Assembly (NCBI GenBank): GCA_002049825.1
Contig: MVCZ01000099.1
Span: 1-12,688 of the forward strand
Length of the DNA: 12,688 nt
Direction of reading: 5' to 3'
Source: Candidatus Zhuqueibacterota bacterium 4484_188
GTDB taxonomy: Bacteria > Calditrichota > Calditrichia > RBG-13-44-9
Within the stretch, counting starts at the first letter, position 1, and each line of letters begins with the position of its first letter. The notes beneath the pieces were generated by a model. The model was given only the letters and a program-made list of their open reading frames with translations, made no database searches and was not told the DNA's origin. The position numbers and the translations under genes are program-made. This document shows, piece by piece, positions 7,015-12,688 of this stretch.

Positions 7015-7714
7015 CAGCAAGCGCACCCAACCAATGTCCACTGCCATCAATAAAGTAATTAAAGAACAGGGACGCACCTACCGGCGCCGTCTGCCTGACG
7101 AGCGTGAATCCATTACCCATAAGTTTTCCGTCGGCGGACACGAAGGTTATATTACTGTCGGAAAGTATGAAGATGGTTCCCCGGGTGAAATTTTCATTGT
7201 GATGGCGAAAGAAGGCACGGTGGTGTCTGGTTTAATGGATTCTTTTGCCACGGCAATTTCCATGGCGTTACAATATGGCGTGCCACTGCAGGTTTTGGTG
7301 AATAAATTTTCGCACACCCGTTTCGAACCGTCGGGTTTTACCAACAATCCCAAAATCCCATACGCCAAATCGATTATGGATTACATTTTCAGGTGGCTGG
7401 CACAAAAGTTTATGCCCCGGGAAGAACAATTGAACTATATGAGCGAAGAGTTTGTGCTTGACCATGAAGAAGAATCTGCAATGGAAAAAAAAGGGGGAAA
7501 AGAAATAAGCCTGGTATTTGATGTACCAAAGCCCACCGATTCCACGCAGGAAAGTGATGGTAAGACCAAAGCACGGAGTGTGAAAGAACAGGAACAGATC
7601 GTTTTTCAGCGGCAGGCAGATGCCCCCGACTGCCCGGAGTGTGGCAGTATCATGGTCAGAAACGGGAACTGCTACAAATGCCTGGAATGCGGTTCAACCA
7701 GTGGCTGTTCTTAA
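6959..7714 (+). CDS. nrdJ: Class II ribonucleotide reductase, C-terminal part of the broken nrdJ
   Basis: Family similarity begins at WKMGLKAIAIYR (codon at 6974), which normally follows the last barrel strand of NrdJ, and runs to the stop at 7714. The middle part (RRRLPDERESITHKFSVGG through FSHTRFEPSGFTNNPKIP) is the C-terminal TSCPD-type domain of NrdJ. A variable linker follows, then a cysteine-rich tail with CPECGS, CYKCLECG and a final GCS. These include the cysteines that re-reduce the active site, and they may bind zinc. The frame differs from the upstream part by one base, and no plausible start site precedes 6974, so this is the severed end of one gene rather than a separate subunit. 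A strong terminator follows. Confidence 0.85.
   Translation: MLLSPWKMGLKAIAIYRNNSKRTQPMSTAINKVIKEQGRTYRRRLPDERESITHKFSVGGHEGYITVGKYEDGSPGEIFIVMAKEGTVVSGLMDSFATAISMALQYGVPLQVLVNKFSHTRFEPSGFTNNPKIPYAKSIMDYIFRWLAQKFMPREEQLNYMSEEFVLDHEEESAMEKKGGKEISLVFDVPKPTDSTQESDGKTKARSVKEQEQIVFQRQADAPDCPECGSIMVRNGNCYKCLECGSTSGCS
6960..6994 (+). repeat. Perfect 13-bp inverted repeat at the nrdJ junction
   Basis: TGCTTTTAAGCCC at 6960-6972 and GGGCTTAAAAGCA at 6982-6994 are exact reverse complements with a 9-base loop (6973-6981). The structure lies exactly where the nrdJ frame breaks. Both arms still encode family-like residues: AFKP in the first frame, MGLKA in the second. Such a structure favours slippage or template switching during replication or amplification. 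Confidence 0.85.
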
Positions 7715-7736
7715 TACTGACTTGTCATTTTTTTGG

Positions 7737-7769
7737 AAACCCGGAGTGCCGTCTGCTCCGGGTTTTTTT
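7737..7769 (+). terminator. Rho-independent terminator after nrdJ
   Basis: AAACCCGGAG at 7737-7746 and CTCCGGGTTT at 7756-7765 form a perfect 10-bp GC-rich stem with a 9-base loop. The T run extends to 7769. It lies 22 bases after the nrdJ stop. On the minus strand no T run follows the stem, so it acts on the plus strand only. Confidence 0.92.
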
Positions 7770-7813
7770 GTGCCCCCCGGTTAGAAAAAAGCACTTACCA
7801 TCCGCAAATAGCG

Positions 7814-8698
7814 TTATTCTTTGTTAACCCAGATGACATCCACTTTCCCGATCCCGGCATTAATTTCCATGTCCAGTTGAATTGGCGTCTTTTGCCAATT
7901 GTCATTGTAGTAATTGTCGCCGTCTTTGTAAACTTTGTTAATTGAACATGAAGAGAGAAAAGATTTACTCAGTTTGATCCGGGTGCCAATATATTCGGGC
8001 AAATACAGACGAAGCTTGCCCATTCCCAGTTCGATTTTAGCATGTGTGTTTTGTTGGTACTCGCCGGCAAAATCCAAAACATAGGAACCGACACCGCCCT
8101 GGAAAATGAAGTCCTTTATATTTGCATTTCCCAAATTCCTGACCTGCAATTTTCCCACACCGCCTTCGATAGAGCAGTGTCTCATCGAAACCGGATTGGG
8201 CTGGTCGAAATTGATATTTGCCTGGCTGACTCCGATTTCCAGGTATAACGAACTGATTTTTAAACCACCCAGGTTCAGTTCGCCTTTGACAACGCCCAAT
8301 TCCAGGGTTAAGTCCATGGGCAGTTGAGGCGTAAGGTAGAGGTAGAATTCGTTGTCGTACAACTTTTTAAAAGAACGAACATTAATCGATTCGTTGTCCC
8401 GGAACGATTTTGACATCTTACCCTCAAATGACACCCGCAAGCGCCCCTCGTCTCCCACTACCTCGTAATCGATTTCAGGTCTTGAGTTCCGGTAAACTAC
8501 CTCGGTTTCGAAAACATTTTTCGAGGATGTTTTGTCTACTTGGATAAAACCGTTTCCATAGCTAACATTCACCACTAAATTCTTTTCATGCGTAAGAGGA
8601 ATTTGCTTCTTCAACCGGTCGTAGTTCTTGTCCGATGCAAACGCAGCAAGCGTAAGCAGCAAGAGAACGGTAATAAATAGTGGTGTGAATCGTTTCAT
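7814..8698 (-). CDS. Exported beta-rich protein, LiaF-like/toast-rack type
   Basis: The product has 294 residues. Residues 1-21 are a signal peptide with a clear cleavage pattern (AFA before S22), so the protein is exported. The body is made of alternating short beta strands with repeated glycine turns: LELGVVKGELNLGG, IEGGVGKLQV, FQGGVGSYVLDF, IELGMGKLRLYLP and INAGIGKVDVIW. This pattern matches the right-handed beta-fold of LiaF C-terminal/DUF4097-like proteins, which are linked to envelope stress sensing. The gene starts 12 bases after the sigma factor gene ends, so they form one operon. No strong ribosome site precedes the ATG, so translation may be coupled. A role as envelope sensor or output of the sigma factor is inference from this pairing. 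Confidence 0.75.
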   Translation of the reverse strand: MKRFTPLFITVLLLLTLAAFASDKNYDRLKKQIPLTHEKNLVVNVSYGNGFIQVDKTSSKNVFETEVVYRNSRPEIDYEVVGDEGRLRVSFEGKMSKSFRDNESINVRSFKKLYDNEFYLYLTPQLPMDLTLELGVVKGELNLGGLKISSLYLEIGVSQANINFDQPNPVSMRHCSIEGGVGKLQVRNLGNANIKDFIFQGGVGSYVLDFAGEYQQNTHAKIELGMGKLRLYLPEYIGTRIKLSKSFLSSCSINKVYKDGDNYYNDNWQKTPIQLDMEINAGIGKVDVIWVNKE

Positions 8699-8710
8699 AG
8701 TTCGCTCAGG

Positions 8711-9292
8711 TTACTTGAAAAGTTCCTTCAAATTTTTGTTGAGAATCTCCCGTGCCCGGAAAATCTGTGCTTTTATCGTTCCCAGCGGCAGATTCAGAAT
8801 CTCGGAGATCTCTTCATACGATTTTTCTTCCTTGTGCCGCAAAATGATGACATACCGATAGCGTTCCGGAAGCCGGGCAATTGCCTCCTCTAACATCTGC
8901 TTCCGTTCACGCTGTAAAACATTTTTTTCCGGTCCCGGTTCTGCGTCAGGGATTTCAACTTCAATCTTTTCGTCTTTATACTGAATCGGCTCGTGAATAG
9001 AGTATGTTCTCAGCTTACGTTTGCGCAGAAAATCGATGCAGTTGTTGGTCGCGATTTTCATGAGCCAGGTAGAAAAAGCAAACTCCTCGTTAAACGAAGT
9101 TAGCGAATGAAACGCCTTCATAAAGGCTTCCTGGGTCAGGTCCTCAGCCTCCTGGGGATTCCTGACCATTTTAATCATAATGGTAAATACCAAATTCCGA
9201 TATTTATTCAACAGAGCTTCGTAAGCTTTCTGGTCGCCCTGCAATGCCGATTTTATAAGCCGCTTATCTTCTTCTTTTCTTTCTTTCTCCAT
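8711..9292 (-). CDS. ECF-type RNA polymerase sigma factor (sigma-70 family, RpoE-like)
   Basis: The product has 193 residues, normal for an ECF sigma factor. Region 2 spans about residues 24-95, including the core-binding and -10 recognition segment with DLTQEAFMKAF (51-61) and STWLMKIATNNCIDFLRKRK (74-93). A charged linker follows. Region 4 spans about 130-190, with LPERYRYVIILRHKEEKSYEEIS and the recognition helix LPLGTIKAQIFRAREIL (168-184). It directs core RNA polymerase to a regulon promoter. It is first in a two-gene operon with the LiaF-like exported protein. No anti-sigma gene is seen in the window. A 5-bp inverted repeat, ACCTG (9344-9348) / CAGGT (9356-9360), lies about 50 bases upstream and may be a binding site. 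The ATG at 9292 is preceded by AGGTG. Confidence 0.92.
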   Translation of the reverse strand: MEKERKEEDKRLIKSALQGDQKAYEALLNKYRNLVFTIMIKMVRNPQEAEDLTQEAFMKAFHSLTSFNEEFAFSTWLMKIATNNCIDFLRKRKLRTYSIHEPIQYKDEKIEVEIPDAEPGPEKNVLQRERKQMLEEAIARLPERYRYVIILRHKEEKSYEEISEILNLPLGTIKAQIFRAREILNKNLKELFK

Positions 9293-9494
9293 AACACCTA
9301 CGGATGGTCTGTGGGATTGTTACACTCTTTCGTTATTTTCGATACCTGTTTTCAGCAGGTAATGTAAACCGGAAGTGCTTTTAAATCAATTTGAATTCCA
9401 TTCATTCCTTAGACAGGAACACCGTGCGGCGCAAAGGGAAAAACAAGCCTTTGGAGAACATCAAAAATCCGGTTATCTTTAATGACAAAATGAG

Positions 9495-10382
9495 GTGAAC
9501 AATCATGAACTGGCGGGCAAAATGGTGAGCGGGTATTTTTTTGCAATTTTGACCGGAATCTTTTGGGGGTTGCAAGGCACGTTCGGTAAGGTGCTGGGAA
9601 AGAAATTGTCGCCCCCGGTACTCACTTGGGGAATGTTTACTTTCACCCTGCCGTTTATGATTATCATGGTTTCCGTGGAAGGTGTTCCGCCAATCGTGTG
9701 GAACGATTTTCTCTGGTCAACCGCGGTGAGCTTTACGGTAAATATAATTGCCTGGAACGTTTTTTTCTATGCTTTGCAAATTTCCGATTTGTCGCACACC
9801 ATGCCTTTCACCGCTTTCACCCCGCTTTTTTTAATTCCGGTGGCTTTTGTTCTGTTGGGCGAGCTACCGGATGAAAAAGGCATTGCCGGAATTCTGTTAA
9901 TTATTTTGAGCGGCTATGGGATTCACCTCCAATCTGCTAACCTTCTTCAGCCCTTTCGAAATTTGGTGAAAAACAAAGGCAGTCTGCTTGTTCTCTTTGT
10001 GGCGATGATCTGGAGTCTTTCGGCAACAGCAGAAAAGGTGGCGGTGCTGAGCAGTTCACAGGCATTCTACGGGCTCACTATTAACCTGCTTCTTTCACTG
10101 GCGTATACGCCTTATATTTTTCTGGTGAAGAAAACCGGCTTCCGTCAGATTACAAAAAATGTTTACGCCCTGGTGCTGCTCGGTTTTATCTCCGGTTTGC
10201 TCCTGATCTTCCAATTTACCGCGTTGAAATACCTTCTGGTTAGTTATGTGATTGCTTTTAAACGAGCGGGTATTGTGGTCAGCGTCCTTTTGGGCATTCT
10301 TCTTTACAAAGAGAAAAACCCGGTAAAGAATTTGTCCTTTACGATTTTGATGGTTCTGGGGGTGTTTTTAATTTTAACCTGA
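9495..10382 (+). CDS. EamA/DMT-family transporter
   Basis: The product has 295 residues and about ten hydrophobic helices in two EamA halves (roughly residues 12-145 and 160-293), the usual size for drug/metabolite transporters of the inner membrane. FWGLQGTFGKVLGKKLSPP in helix 1, HTMPFTAFTPLFLIPVAFVLLGE in the first half, and SYVIAFKRAGIVVSVLLGILLYKE in the second are typical. The substrate cannot be inferred. The start is uncertain: GTG at 9495 lacks a spaced Shine-Dalgarno, and ATG at 9522 has only a poor one. The best site, GAGGTGA (9492-9498), is spaced for an ATG at 9505, which is out of frame and stops after seven codons. One extra A in the run at 9519-9522 would join that ATG to the transporter. 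Confidence 0.85.
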   Translation: MNNHELAGKMVSGYFFAILTGIFWGLQGTFGKVLGKKLSPPVLTWGMFTFTLPFMIIMVSVEGVPPIVWNDFLWSTAVSFTVNIIAWNVFFYALQISDLSHTMPFTAFTPLFLIPVAFVLLGELPDEKGIAGILLIILSGYGIHLQSANLLQPFRNLVKNKGSLLVLFVAMIWSLSATAEKVAVLSSSQAFYGLTINLLLSLAYTPYIFLVKKTGFRQITKNVYALVLLGFISGLLLIFQFTALKYLLVSYVIAFKRAGIVVSVLLGILLYKEKNPVKNLSFTILMVLGVFLILT

Positions 10383-10398
10383 TCCGCTATTAAACAAG

Positions 10399-10424
10399 AA
10401 GCACTGCGATTAAGCACTGCGATT
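10399..10424. repeat. Tandem duplication of a 13-bp unit
   Basis: AAGCACTGCGATT occurs at 10399-10411 and again immediately at 10412-10424. It lies between the convergent EamA and PH-domain genes and looks like a recent slippage duplication. No function is evident. Confidence 0.8.
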
Positions 10425-10446
10425 AAATTTTGCTGAAAATTAGGTT

Positions 10447-10864
10447 TTAATTGTCGCCACCGAACTTCTCCCCAACCAATTTCCGCAAAACACGAACTTC
10501 TTCCAGAATGTTTTGCAGCGTGTCCTCCATCGGGAGGTGTGTAAGAACCGATTTCACCCGTCCCCGCAAATCCTGAATCAACGGCTCCCAATTGAGCAGC
10601 CCGGCTACATTCCCTTCGTACCCGGTTGCCGTGGTGGACTGTCCGGCAGTTTGTACCCGGATGGAAGCCAATCCTAAAAAACGGTCATACAGGCTGCGAT
10701 GGAGAATGAAATCGGTGATCGAGCGATAGGGAATATTTTGCTGTACCTTGGTCAGAATTCCCTTATGAATCGTAATTCTATCCTGCAAAATTTCATACTT
10801 CTGTAAGCGTGAGCAAAATCAGGACATCCTTGGTAAACAATTTCCGACTGGGTGTAATTTCCAT
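10447..10864 (-). pseudogene. Bacterial PH-domain (bPH2, YdbS-like) membrane protein, broken by deletion and frameshift
   Basis: The frame ending at 10447 encodes a bPH2 domain: KYEILQDRITIHKGILTK, IPYRSITDFILHRSLYDRFLGLASIRVQTAG, then a C-terminal helix. Going upstream it meets a stop near 10819 without an ATG, so the usual N-terminus is missing. In another frame, ATG at 10864 has an excellent GGAGG site and encodes MEITPSRKLFTKDVLILLTLT before stopping at 10793. PSRKLF followed by a hydrophobic run is the usual N-terminus of this family. The two membrane helices that should lie between the pieces, about 40 residues, are missing, and the frame changes near 10793-10818. Family members are small membrane proteins of unknown role. 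An intact product cannot be made from this sequence. Confidence 0.7.
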
Positions 10865-10896
10865 AATTCCTCCGCAAATTTTTTAGTTCAACCGGT

Positions 10897-10940
10897 AAAA
10901 ATCAAAACCGCGATTGCCTAACCCGGCGCATTTGATTTTT
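10897..10940 (-). terminator. Candidate bidirectional terminator downstream of the M48 gene
   Basis: AAAAATCAAA at 10897-10906 and TTTGATTTTT at 10931-10940 form a perfect 10-bp inverted repeat with a 24-base loop. Read on the minus strand, the structure lies about 117 bases past the M48 stop and ends in TTTTT. A large loop and an AT-rich stem make it weaker than a standard terminator. A second 6-bp inverted repeat (10951-10956 with 10970-10975) sits beside it. Confidence 0.35.
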
Positions 10941-11057
10941 CTCCAATCCGTTCCGGTGAAAGATACTACCCGGAAAACCGACAGAAATTCAAGCATTTAT
11001 TCTACCCCACCAACCCGCTCTGTGAGCGAAGAAAATTAGAAACGGGAAGAATGTTGT

Positions 11058-11546
11058 TTACCTGCCTTTTTCGATGATTTTTACCAGGGTGTTTGCCGGA
11101 ACCCGGTCGGTTAAATGCATTCCGTTCAACAACGCAGTTGGCTCCAGTTGGTCGTTCGGTACTTTCAATGCCAGCAAAACATTTTTTAGTGAACCGGCTC
11201 TGGTCACTTTCTTCACCCTTACCCGGTCCGGCTTGACATTGATTTTCCGGGCATCGGTCAGCCGTTTGAATTGTCTCATGGTGGTCTCGAAAAGCGGTTG
11301 GTATTGCGGAAAGCCGGTCTGGGCGGAATACCCGTGGAAAACAAAAATATTTTTATTCTTTTTGATAAAATAGGAGAGTACCCGGATCGTGCCTTGTTCC
11401 GAAGCGATGTCGGTTATAAGGCGCTGAGCGGGAGAACCGTTTACGGTAATAGATTTCTTTTCTACCACGGTGCCTTTGGTTTTGGTTACAAATTGACTGC
11501 TCGCTTCCCCCGGGGAAGTGCCCGCCGATGCCTGAAACAAAATCAC
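11058..11546 (-). CDS. M48 metalloprotease, severed C-terminal domain
   Basis: This frame continues the C-terminal region found in long M48 lipoprotein proteases. AVILFQASAGTSPGEASSQF is followed by a domain with KKSITVNGSPAQRLIT, YFIKKNKNIFVFHGYSAQTGFPQYQPLFETTMRQFKRLTD, and a LysM-like tail (SLKNVLLALKVPNDQLEPTALLNGMHLTD). In the same frame the reading extends back to about 11573 and reads EKKQDAVILF, which is family-like, but it meets a TAA at 11574-11576 and has no start site of its own. The GTG at 11546 overlaps the end of the upstream part. I read it as the second half of one gene, not a separate protein. The tail may bind peptidoglycan or act in substrate handling. Confidence 0.75.
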   Translation of the reverse strand: MILFQASAGTSPGEASSQFVTKTKGTVVEKKSITVNGSPAQRLITDIASEQGTIRVLSYFIKKNKNIFVFHGYSAQTGFPQYQPLFETTMRQFKRLTDARKINVKPDRVRVKKVTRAGSLKNVLLALKVPNDQLEPTALLNGMHLTDRVPANTLVKIIEKGR

Positions 11547-12367
11547 CGCGTCCTGTTTTTTTTCCGCAGGTAATTATTTCGTCCGATTCGCAGGTTGGTT
11601 GCACCGGTTTTTTGCTGCCACTCTTTGGCGGTTTTTCGAACCGCAGCCACCCGGTCTGCGGGATTGGGATGAGTGGAGAGCCATCCGGGTAAACCGTCGG
11701 CACCCGAGGAGGGCTGCATCCGCTCAAGAGTCGCAAAGAAATTCGCCATTTCGTTCGCATCGTACCCTACCCGGGTGGAATATTCAACGCCTAACTGGTC
11801 CGCCTGCCGTTCATTGTCCCGACTAAATTTCAGGAACAGCATACCCACGCCGAAGTTGGCAATACCGGCATACTTGCGGAAGGTTTCTGACAGCGCTGAG
11901 CCAAGCCCGAATCCAAGCTGGAAGAGCTGTGCTTTGCTGTATTGCTTGGCGGAGTGCCGGGCGGTAACGTGACCGATTTCATGACCTAAAACCCCGGCAA
12001 ATTCAGCCTCGTTGTTTAAATAGGCAAGTATGCCGCGGGTGACGTAAACAAATCCGCCGGGCACGGCAAAGGCGTTGATAACCGGGCTGTCCATCACTTT
12101 AAATTCGAACTTTAATCCGGGACGGTGAGATATTTTTACCATTTTCTGACCGATTTCACTGACATATTGGGTGAGCGCCGGATCGTTATACACGCCGTAG
12201 GTTTGCACAATCCCGGCATCGGACTGCTTACCCAACTGAATTTCATCCGTTTCGCTCAGCAGCATTAATTCCCGCTTCCCGGTTACCGGGTTTACCGCGC
12301 AGGAAATAAATAGCAATACAATTATGAGAAGAAAAATTATGAAACGTGTCCTTTTCATATCTTTCAT
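11543..12367 (-). CDS. M48-family zinc metalloprotease lipoprotein, N-terminal catalytic part of a broken gene
   Basis: The frame encodes 274 residues. A hydrophobic signal ends in LFISC23, a plausible lipobox, so the protein is probably anchored in the envelope and faces the periplasm. NPVTGKRELMLLSETDEIQLGK (26-47) is the family's N-terminal signature. The zinc site is H129-E130-x-x-H133 within LGHEIGHVTARHS, with E186 in SRDNERQAD as third ligand. GGFVYVTRGIL and STHPNPADRV are also typical. BepA/Loi-type enzymes degrade misfolded envelope proteins. After RNNYLR (263-268) the frame enters a run of eight A and stops, and about 45-50 family residues are missing before similarity resumes in another frame. 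GGAGG lies four bases ahead of the ATG at 12367. Confidence 0.87.
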   Translation of the reverse strand: MKDMKRTRFIIFLLIIVLLFISCAVNPVTGKRELMLLSETDEIQLGKQSDAGIVQTYGVYNDPALTQYVSEIGQKMVKISHRPGLKFEFKVMDSPVINAFAVPGGFVYVTRGILAYLNNEAEFAGVLGHEIGHVTARHSAKQYSKAQLFQLGFGLGSALSETFRKYAGIANFGVGMLFLKFSRDNERQADQLGVEYSTRVGYDANEMANFFATLERMQPSSGADGLPGWLSTHPNPADRVAAVRKTAKEWQQKTGATNLRIGRNNYLRKKNRTR

Positions 12368-12491
12368 TTCACCTCCATCAATGGTTATTCTTTTTTTCGG
12401 GGATACTTTCGGTCACAGGCTAAATTAAGAACATTTTACACTGCGCAGGTTAATGCATAAATTTACATCGTACTATGCTCGTGAGTCCAAG

Positions 12492-12688
12492 ATGCGGATA
12501 AGTTACATATAGTCCGATCTTCTCATTTTTCAAGAGGAGTTCAAAACAGAAGAAGATTGCTGGTCGTGGATGTTCAAGACCAGGTGGCCGGATGGATTCA
12601 CCTGCCCAAGATGCCATAATGCCAGATTTTATTTTATTGACAAGCGGAAAAAATTTCAATGTTCCAATTGTAACTATCAAATATCAGT
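12492..12688 (+). pseudogene. IS1595-family transposase, 5' end (3' end outside window), with early amber codon
   Basis: From 12513 to the right edge the frame reads SDLLIFQEEFKTEEDC, then RWPDGFTCPRCHN and FQCSNCNYQIS. This is the N-terminal zinc ribbon (CxxC...CxxC) of IS1595-family transposases, with the hallmark RWPDGF-CP. In the same frame the upstream ATG at 12492 gives MRISYI and then TAG at 12510-12512. The distance from that ATG fits the usual N-terminus, so the TAG looks like a nonsense change in codon 7. No other ATG is in frame before the zinc ribbon, and no clear Shine-Dalgarno or terminal inverted repeat is seen. The catalytic DDE-type domain is outside the window. It lies upstream of the M48 gene and may mark a point of insertion. 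Confidence 0.75.

Noticed and set aside
6960..7020. Programmed frameshift or ribosomal bypass at the nrdJ hairpin
   Set aside because: A frame change alone would not restore the roughly 50 conserved residues that are absent from the window, so recoding cannot yield an intact RNR.
6959..7714. A separate small subunit or stand-alone regulator encoded downstream of nrdJ
   Set aside because: There is no ribosome site or sensible start, and the sequence is the normal C-terminus of NrdJ.
12450..12680. Minus-strand open frame at the right end
   Set aside because: It lies opposite the zinc ribbon of the IS1595 transposase, which is clearly the coding strand.
1..12688. CRISPR arrays, tRNA or rRNA genes, prophage or defence genes
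   Set aside because: I saw no regularly spaced repeats, no tRNA-like cloverleaf or rRNA sequence, and no phage or defence gene families in the window.

Overview
The window looks like a stretch of a free-living bacterial chromosome with a GC content I judge by eye to be near 48%. It has short intergenic gaps, Shine-Dalgarno sites and sigma70-type promoters. The gene mix points to a deep-branching Gram-negative-like bacterium, perhaps of the Calditrichota/KSB1/FCB-type candidate phyla: class II B12-dependent ribonucleotide reductase, a phosphoribulokinase-type kinase, an M48 lipoprotein protease with a long C-terminal domain, and an ECF sigma factor with an exported beta-rich partner. That placement is inference from gene content only.

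Layout. Positions 1-463 hold the C-terminal part of a phosphoribulokinase-family protein cut by the left edge. At 513-1508 is an exported M14 carboxypeptidase-like protein whose ribosome site may be folded into a hairpin. A nicotinamidase-like cysteine hydrolase (1621-2250) lies on the minus strand, convergent with it. From a divergent promoter region with a 12-bp direct repeat come an unrecognised protein with an acidic linker (2507-3706) and a Rossmann/DUF2520 protein (3789-4685). A 328-base gap with a strong promoter leads into nrdJ (5014-7714), closed by a clear rho-independent terminator. On the minus strand follow an ECF sigma factor and a LiaF-like exported protein in one operon (9292 to 7814). 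An EamA-family transporter (9495-10382) is on the plus strand. The right end holds minus-strand genes for a bacterial PH-domain membrane protein and an M48 metalloprotease, and then the start of an IS1595-family transposase cut by the right edge.

The most striking observation is that three separate genes (nrdJ, the PH-domain protein and the M48 protease) share one kind of lesion. In each, family-typical sequence stops, roughly 40-55 residues normally present are absent, and the rest of the family resumes in another reading frame. The nrdJ junction sits on a perfect 13-bp inverted repeat and the M48 junction on a run of eight A. The transposase also has an in-frame amber codon near its start. 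Either this genome is losing genes or the contig contains several collapsed joins. The second reading is more economical, because B12-dependent RNR is normally essential when it is the only RNR. I did not find a convincing new defence or mobile system. The best leads for new biology are the unrecognised acidic-linker protein, the anti-sigma-less ECF/LiaF-like pair, and several RNA structures in leaders.
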